Below, one piece after another: positions 6,717 to 10,634 of a stretch of DNA of 10,634 nucleotides. Position 1 is the stretch's first letter. Each line of letters opens with the position of its first letter. Origin of the DNA: an uncultured Burkholderiales bacterium (lineage in GTDB: Bacteria > Pseudomonadota > Gammaproteobacteria > Burkholderiales > Burkholderiaceae); the NCBI GenBank assembly GCA_937891045.1, contig CALBEV010000055.1:1-10634 (forward strand), written 5' to 3'. The notes beneath the pieces were generated by a model that had not been told where the DNA came from, ran no database searches, and was given only the letters and a program-made list of their open reading frames with translations. Both the position numbers and the translations under genes were made by a program.

Positions 6717-7996
6717 GCGTGGCTCCAAACGCCCGTGCAAGCTGCATCAATGCATTGCGCCGTCGTGCCAAACCAGGCTTGCACGCCCAAGATGGCGGGC
6801 AAGTAATGCGCTTGCTTGGCCGAGTCCAAGGCCACCACCCGTGTGCCGGGTGGTACAGCGCGGCTCATGGCCGAGCAGCTGTTGGTGAGGATCTTCACGC
6901 CCGCTTGTTCCAAGGCCGCAGTCAGGCCCTGTGCATCGGCCTGCGACTTGATGTCATGCGGCGTGAAGAGCCACAGCGCAGATTGCGCACTGATACGGCG
7001 ACCGTTCAGAAGTTCCAGAGCCCGCTGCATTTGCGCCAAGTTGTAATGCGGGCAACCCAACATGACGTAATCCACCTGCGTGTTTTGCGTTTGCCCGTTG
7101 AGTTTGTCCAAGGTTTGCGCACGTGCTTGGGCGTCGTAGATGCGCACTTCACCCTCTGGATTGCCGCCAAAAGCTTGGACCCAACTCGGCGCTTCGGGCG
7201 TCACGCCCACCAAGTGGTAAAGCTCAACACCGCCCGAACTGGAAGCGGCTGCGCCAAAGTGTTTCAGACTCGCCAAGTCGGGTTGATGTTGAACACCATC
7301 CAGCACCGCCACTTGGTTTTGCACCCAATGGCCCATCCAGTAGCCCAGCAATCCCCAATCCTCATTCGTCTGAGGGGTGCATTCAATTTTCACGCCCACC
7401 TGCCCTTGGCGGTTCTCATCCAAATGCAAACCCCATCTTGGAATACGGCAGGTCAGCATGGCCGCGCTGGTGCTCTCACGCCCTTCGGTGTTGGTACGCG
7501 CGCCCAGCACCGAATTGGCATAAACCACGGCCGAAGATTCCATCCACGCACAGTGCTCGCCAAAGGCTGGCACATTGCCCACTTGATAAGGTGTGCAGGT
7601 GTTGATCATGTTCACGCCCATGCGGGCCACCACCGCTTCGCTGCGCCGGTAAAACTGCACGGTTTCTTCGCTGACACCCATTTCTTTGGGATGGTTCGGA
7701 TCAAAACCCAATTGCAAGTGAAAACTCTTGGCCCGCACTTGCGGGACTTCCACCACATCCGCCGTGTCCAAGTTGAATTCGCTGAACACCGCATCAAAGC
7801 CGCCCTTGGCCATGGCGAAGTCGCGCATGAAGGGCGTCGTGGCGGTGACCGTGCCGCAAACATTGCGGGTTTCCACAAATTCAGCTGCACCCAGGGCATT
7901 GCCATAGCGAATAAGCAAGTCCATGGCTTTGGCCACGGCCGCGCCATCGCGCCCGTCGCGCATGGCTTTTTCGTCGTCGGTGAGTTGCATGCTCAT
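6713..7996 (-). CDS. Aconitase X large (catalytic, DUF521) subunit
   Basis: A 427-residue protein of the aconitase X family (DUF521), a divergent branch of the aconitase superfamily. Characterised bacterial members (LhpI) dehydrate cis-3-hydroxy-L-proline to pyrroline-2-carboxylate with a mononuclear iron rather than a 4Fe-4S cluster; archaeal relatives dehydrate phosphomevalonate. Family landmarks are TCTPYQVGNVP (133-143), GEHCAWMESSAVVYANSVLG (146-165) with ARTNTEG after it, GCPHYN (314-319) and a late Cys374 in TNSCSA. Cys134, Cys315, Cys374 and Glu153 are reasonable candidates for the iron site, by position rather than structure. The start at 7996 overlaps the oxidoreductase stop (ATGA); a second Met lies two residues in. 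The small subunit follows with another ATGA overlap. The enzyme class (dehydratase of a hydroxy acid) is likely, but the substrate is unknown because no hydroxyproline-pathway gene is nearby. Confidence 0.92.
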   Translation of the reverse strand: MSMQLTDDEKAMRDGRDGAAVAKAMDLLIRYGNALGAAEFVETRNVCGTVTATTPFMRDFAMAKGGFDAVFSEFNLDTADVVEVPQVRAKSFHLQLGFDPNHPKEMGVSEETVQFYRRSEAVVARMGVNMINTCTPYQVGNVPAFGEHCAWMESSAVVYANSVLGARTNTEGRESTSAAMLTCRIPRWGLHLDENRQGQVGVKIECTPQTNEDWGLLGYWMGHWVQNQVAVLDGVQHQPDLASLKHFGAAASSSGGVELYHLVGVTPEAPSWVQAFGGNPEGEVRIYDAQARAQTLDKLNGQTQNTQVDYVMLGCPHYNLAQMQRALELLNGRRISAQSALWLFTPHDIKSQADAQGLTAALEQAGVKILTNSCSAMSRAVPPGTRVVALDSAKQAHYLPAILGVQAWFGTTAQCIDAACTGVWSHA

Positions 7997-9459
7997 GCCT
8001 GCACCTGCTGAGCGCTTGTCGCTTCAGCCTCAGCCCTTGGTTCTGAAGCGTTGTGGGGCCGCAGGTAAACGCCTTGCGCCAACAAGGCTTGCTGCAATTC
8101 GGCCACGTTGACATGGCGCGGCTGAATGCCGTGCTGCACCGCCAACGCCGCTGCCACGCCAGCGGCTTGCCCGGTGATCCAGCACTGCGGGATTTCACGC
8201 ATGAAGCCATGCGAATTGCGATCACACGACACATGGCGGCCACAAGCCAACAAGGCGTCGAGCTTTTCAGGCACCAAGGCGCCATAGGGAATCGAGATAT
8301 TGGGGAACTTGGGCGACACCGCAGGCGTCACACCAATCTCGGTGGGCAAGGCCACGCCGTCCGACCAGCGACTGCGCAACACCGCATCCACGCCCGTCAA
8401 TCGGCGGGCATGGCGCACACCAATTTGCGGCGCGGACAACATGAGGTAGGCCTGCTCGAAGCCTGGCGCATACGCCTTGTAAAACGTCAAGTGCGCGTCC
8501 ATCGCCATGTGCGAGCGGATTTCCACCGCCGTCAAATCGTCCACATTCAAGGCGGAATAACCCGCTTGCCGTGGCCCCATGAACAAAGCCACATCGTTGC
8601 GCCAGGAGACAAATGGCCGGTCAAACAGACCACAAGCCTCACGCCCTTTTTGCATGAAGTCGCTGTAGGCCTCGGGCTGCTGGGCGCGAAACGCGATCCA
8701 ACGGTTCATATCCACACCCGCAAACATCCAAGACGTGTTCATGCAATGGTGCACATCCTCTTCTTCAATGTCATTGGTGAAAGCAGCTCCGGCGCGGGCA
8801 AATAGATCGCCATCGCCAGTGGCGTCAATCACCACATCGGCCAAGATGGCCATGCGCCCTTCCTTGCTCTCGAAGGCCACGCCTTTCAAAGCACCGTCTT
8901 TCATCAAGGGAGCCGCCACCCACGAGTGATAAACCAACTTCACTTGGCGTTCCAACAAAATCTGCTGCGAGAGCAGCTTCAGTCGCTCGGGGTCGATGGT
9001 GGGCGACCAAGTGACGATGCCGTGATAGGCCGCAGTGCGAAACGACCAATGTTTGGCGGTGTCAGCGTCTTGCGAGCCCCAATCTGCGGGGTCCGGACCG
9101 GCCACAGCGTCGGCGGGCAAACGATCAAACAATTCCTTGGCAAAACCACGGATCACCAACTCGCCCTGCCAGTCGGTCATGCGGTCGATCCAAATCACCA
9201 AGCCGCCGGTGGAGAGCCCCCCCAAGTGGTTGTAGCGCTCGAGCAAAACCACATCCGCACCCTGCTTGGCAGCAGCCGCCGCCGCCGCCGTGCCCGAAGG
9301 CCCACCGCCCACCACCAAGACCTGACTACGGCGGTAGATGGGGATGTTCTGCGCGTCTTCTTGCCAAAAACCCAAGTCTTCACGTGCTTGTTGCGCATCA
9401 CGGCCAAACACATCGGCTGACAATATCCGTTCATCCGTGCGTGTAATGGTTTTCATCAT
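7993..9459 (-). CDS. FAD-dependent oxidoreductase (FAD_oxidored type)
   Basis: A 488-residue flavoprotein. After about 45 lead residues comes the dinucleotide-binding fold VLVVGGGPSGTAAAAAAAKQ (47-66), with Glu74 at the end of the second strand positioned for the adenosine ribose. Then come YNHLGGLSTGG (76-86), the second FAD motif ATGDGD (213-218), and a C-terminal segment ending in GQAAG (430-434), which normally closes over the flavin. This layout fits the PF12831 group of FAD-dependent dehydrogenases/oxidases. No signal peptide or membrane helix is seen, so it is probably cytoplasmic. It is the first gene of the operon with both aconitase X subunits and may oxidise their substrate or product. 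No Shine-Dalgarno is visible before the ATG pair at 9459/9456. The C-terminal tail (about 470-488) is rich in Glu, Ala and Gln and probably disordered. The substrate is unknown. Confidence 0.9.
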   Translation of the reverse strand: MMKTITRTDERILSADVFGRDAQQAREDLGFWQEDAQNIPIYRRSQVLVVGGGPSGTAAAAAAAKQGADVVLLERYNHLGGLSTGGLVIWIDRMTDWQGELVIRGFAKELFDRLPADAVAGPDPADWGSQDADTAKHWSFRTAAYHGIVTWSPTIDPERLKLLSQQILLERQVKLVYHSWVAAPLMKDGALKGVAFESKEGRMAILADVVIDATGDGDLFARAGAAFTNDIEEEDVHHCMNTSWMFAGVDMNRWIAFRAQQPEAYSDFMQKGREACGLFDRPFVSWRNDVALFMGPRQAGYSALNVDDLTAVEIRSHMAMDAHLTFYKAYAPGFEQAYLMLSAPQIGVRHARRLTGVDAVLRSRWSDGVALPTEIGVTPAVSPKFPNISIPYGALVPEKLDALLACGRHVSCDRNSHGFMREIPQCWITGQAAGVAAALAVQHGIQPRHVNVAELQQALLAQGVYLRPHNASEPRAEAEATSAQQVQA

Positions 9460-9527
9460 GATTTTGGTGGTTTTGTCGGGTCAGCGTCATCAATAATCGA
9501 TGATATTGCACACAGCCAGGATCAGCC
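9460..9527. promoter_or_regulatory. Divergent promoter region between the FAD/aconitase X operon and the Bug gene
   Basis: Only 68 bases separate the two divergent starts, so both promoters and any shared operator must sit here. An AT-rich core at 9487-9507 contains the dyad TCATC (9487-9491), seven bases, GATGA (9499-9503), with the palindrome ATCGAT at 9496-9501 inside it. This is the most likely operator. An AGGA at 9518-9521, six bases before the Bug ATG, is its Shine-Dalgarno. No consensus promoter hexamer pair could be assigned with confidence on either strand, and no regulator gene lies next to it in the window. Confidence 0.5.
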
Positions 9528-10523
9528 ATGACGCCCCACCCTTTATTTCAACGACGCCTGCTCGGCGCGGCTTTGCTGACCGCCCTTTTGAGCAGCCCTC
9601 TGGCTTGGGCTCAAAACAGTGGTTTGCAAGCCGACCGCCCAATTCGACTGGTGGTGGGCTTGGCCGCGGGTGGGTCATTGGATGCCCAAGCCCGCGCCGT
9701 GGCCAAACGCATGGCCGAAATCAGCGGTATGCAGGTGATCGTTGACAACAAACCCGGGGCCAGCATGATGATTTCGGCTTTGGAAGTGAAAAAGGCCAAA
9801 CCCGATGGCCACACCTTGTTGTTTGCGCCCTCCTCGGTGTTCACGCAAAACCCGCACACGCTCTCCAACGTGCAATACAACCCGTTCACCGATTTCACAC
9901 CGGTCAGCATCATCAGCCGCGGCCCCTTGGTCTTGACCGTGCACCAGTCGCTGGGCGTGCGCACCGTGCCCGAGTTGTTGACATGGGCCAAAGCGCACCC
10001 CGGCCAGTTGAACTTTGCCTCATTTGGCACCGGCACCTCGTCGCATATTTACGCTGAAGCCTTTGGTAAGACCGGCAAAGTACCCATCACCCACATCCCC
10101 TACAAAGGCACGGCAGACGCCGCCAGCGACCTGCTTGAAGGCCGGGTGCAAGCCTATTTTGACGCCGCACCCACAGCGATTCAAAATGCACAAACCGGCA
10201 AAATCGTCATCATCGGCGTGGCATCCGCCAAACGTTATTCAGTCATGCCCAATGTACCCACCATCAGCGAGCAAGGCATGCCCGGACTCGACCTGACCAG
10301 TTGGCTGGCCGTGGTTGGCCCCGCCGGCATGAGCGCCGACACCACACGCAAACTCAATGACTGGCTCAAACAAAGCCTGCAAACGCCGACGGTGAAAGAT
10401 TTCATTGCCAAAGGCGCTTATGAAGCATCGCCCTCCACCCCCGCCGAATTGGCGCAAGAAATGAAAACCGCTTATGACAAATGGGGCGAGATGGTGAAGA
10501 TGGTGGGCTTGGTGAAACAATAA
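9528..10523 (+). CDS. Bug/TctC-family periplasmic solute receptor
   Basis: A 331-residue periplasmic receptor of the Bug family (tripartite tricarboxylate transporter TctC type), of normal length. Residues 1-28 form a signal peptide (MTPHPLFQRR, a hydrophobic Leu/Ala core, cleavage near AWA-Q). The mature protein shows the family pattern: PIRLVVGLAAGGSLDAQAR (39-57), VIVDNKPGAS, then AKPDGHTLLFAPSS, and later FASFGTGTSSHIYAE and HIPYKGTADAASDLLEGRVQ. Bug proteins bind carboxylates such as citrate, aromatic acids or amino-acid-like ligands, and most have no dedicated TctA/TctB membrane genes next to them; none is seen here. The gene diverges from the FAD/aconitase X operon across 68 bases, so it probably brings in or senses the substrate of those enzymes. 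The start is supported by the AGGA ribosome binding site. A strong terminator follows immediately. Confidence 0.95.
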   Translation: MTPHPLFQRRLLGAALLTALLSSPLAWAQNSGLQADRPIRLVVGLAAGGSLDAQARAVAKRMAEISGMQVIVDNKPGASMMISALEVKKAKPDGHTLLFAPSSVFTQNPHTLSNVQYNPFTDFTPVSIISRGPLVLTVHQSLGVRTVPELLTWAKAHPGQLNFASFGTGTSSHIYAEAFGKTGKVPITHIPYKGTADAASDLLEGRVQAYFDAAPTAIQNAQTGKIVIIGVASAKRYSVMPNVPTISEQGMPGLDLTSWLAVVGPAGMSADTTRKLNDWLKQSLQTPTVKDFIAKGAYEASPSTPAELAQEMKTAYDKWGEMVKMVGLVKQ

Positions 10524-10527
10524 TGAA

Positions 10528-10557
10528 AAAAGCCACTGTTTTTCAACAGTGGCTTTT
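10528..10557. terminator. Bidirectional intrinsic terminator between the Bug gene and tRNA-Cys
   Basis: A perfect 13-pair stem (10528-10540 with 10545-10557) carries a 4-base TTTC loop. It begins five bases after the Bug stop codon. On the plus strand the right arm ends in TTTT followed by GTTTT. On the minus strand the A-run at 10526-10531 gives six T. It can therefore stop both the Bug transcript and the convergent tRNA transcript. Confidence 0.9.
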
Positions 10558-10561
10558 GTTT

Positions 10562-10634
10562 TGGAGGCGTGGGCCGGAGTCGAACCGACCTACACGGATT
10601 TGCAATCCGGTGCATAACCGCTTTGCTATCGCGC
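10562..10634 (-). tRNA. tRNA-Cys (anticodon GCA), first base outside the window
   Basis: Read on the minus strand, bases 10634-10562 fold as a tRNA ending in an encoded CCA. The anticodon loop TTGCAAA gives anticodon GCA, hence cysteine, and the T arm (GTCGG, TTCGACT, CCGGC) is intact. The discriminator is U, as required for Cys. Aligned from memory with E. coli tRNA-Cys, the length implies only the first base (probably G) is missing at the window edge, for 74 bases with CCA. Three stem positions look unpaired (5-68, 7-66 and 27-43). The hairpin at 10528-10557 is its likely terminator. Confidence 0.93.

Noticed and set aside
6719..8011. A 430-codon open frame on the plus strand lying antisense across almost the whole aconitase X large-subunit gene.
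   Set aside because: The translation is rich in His, Arg and Gln with no recognisable domain, and it exactly mirrors a gene with clear family motifs. Long antisense frames are expected in GC-rich coding DNA.
8053..8805. A 250-codon plus-strand open frame inside the FAD oxidoreductase gene.
   Set aside because: It has a low-complexity His/Arg/Gln-rich translation, no ribosome binding site and no family features. The minus-strand gene has complete FAD motifs.
9268..9292. A run of GCC/CCG triplets that looks like a microsatellite.
   Set aside because: It encodes the alanine run of the FAD-binding helix after GGGPSG, where small residues are normal, so it is explained by protein constraint.

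Overview
The window looks like an ordinary chromosomal stretch from a betaproteobacterium, most likely order Burkholderiales and perhaps Comamonadaceae. This is inferred from the moderately high GC, the codon style, a Bug-family periplasmic receptor with no membrane partner nearby (this family is greatly expanded in Burkholderiales), a Liv-type ABC cassette, and a tRNA-Cys of proteobacterial type. No insertion sequence, phage gene, CRISPR array or toxin-antitoxin pair was seen. Nearly all of the sequence is explained by ten protein genes and one tRNA.

Region 1 (1-3260, minus strand) is a branched-chain-amino-acid-type (HAAT) ABC importer operon. It reads livG, livF, a periplasmic binding protein, then livH, which runs off the left edge; livM presumably follows outside the window. 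The ATPases would power uptake of an amino acid, amide or small carboxylic compound captured by the binding protein. Two features stand out. LivF carries Arg instead of Lys in Walker A. The leader upstream of livG contains two nested, nearly co-centred inverted repeats that look like an operator.

Region 2 (3261-6268) holds housekeeping-like genes. A LOG-family nucleotide phosphoribohydrolase is on the minus strand. Divergent from it across a very short gap is a metallo-beta-lactamase/beta-CASP RNase-like protein, followed on the same strand by a TauE/SafE-type membrane exporter.

Region 3 (6300-9459, minus strand) is a tight three-gene operon: an FAD-dependent oxidoreductase, the aconitase X large subunit and the aconitase X small (swivel) subunit. 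Both junctions are 4-base ATGA overlaps. A Bug/TctC-type solute receptor (9528-10523) diverges from it across 68 bases. Together they read as a small catabolic module: capture of an organic acid outside, then oxidation and dehydration inside. Characterised bacterial aconitase X dehydrates cis-3-hydroxy-L-proline, but no other hydroxyproline-pathway gene is visible here, so the substrate is open. This is the best candidate for an undescribed pathway in the window.

The right end has a strong hairpin terminator, usable from both sides, between the Bug gene and a convergent tRNA-Cys that lacks only its first base at the window edge.
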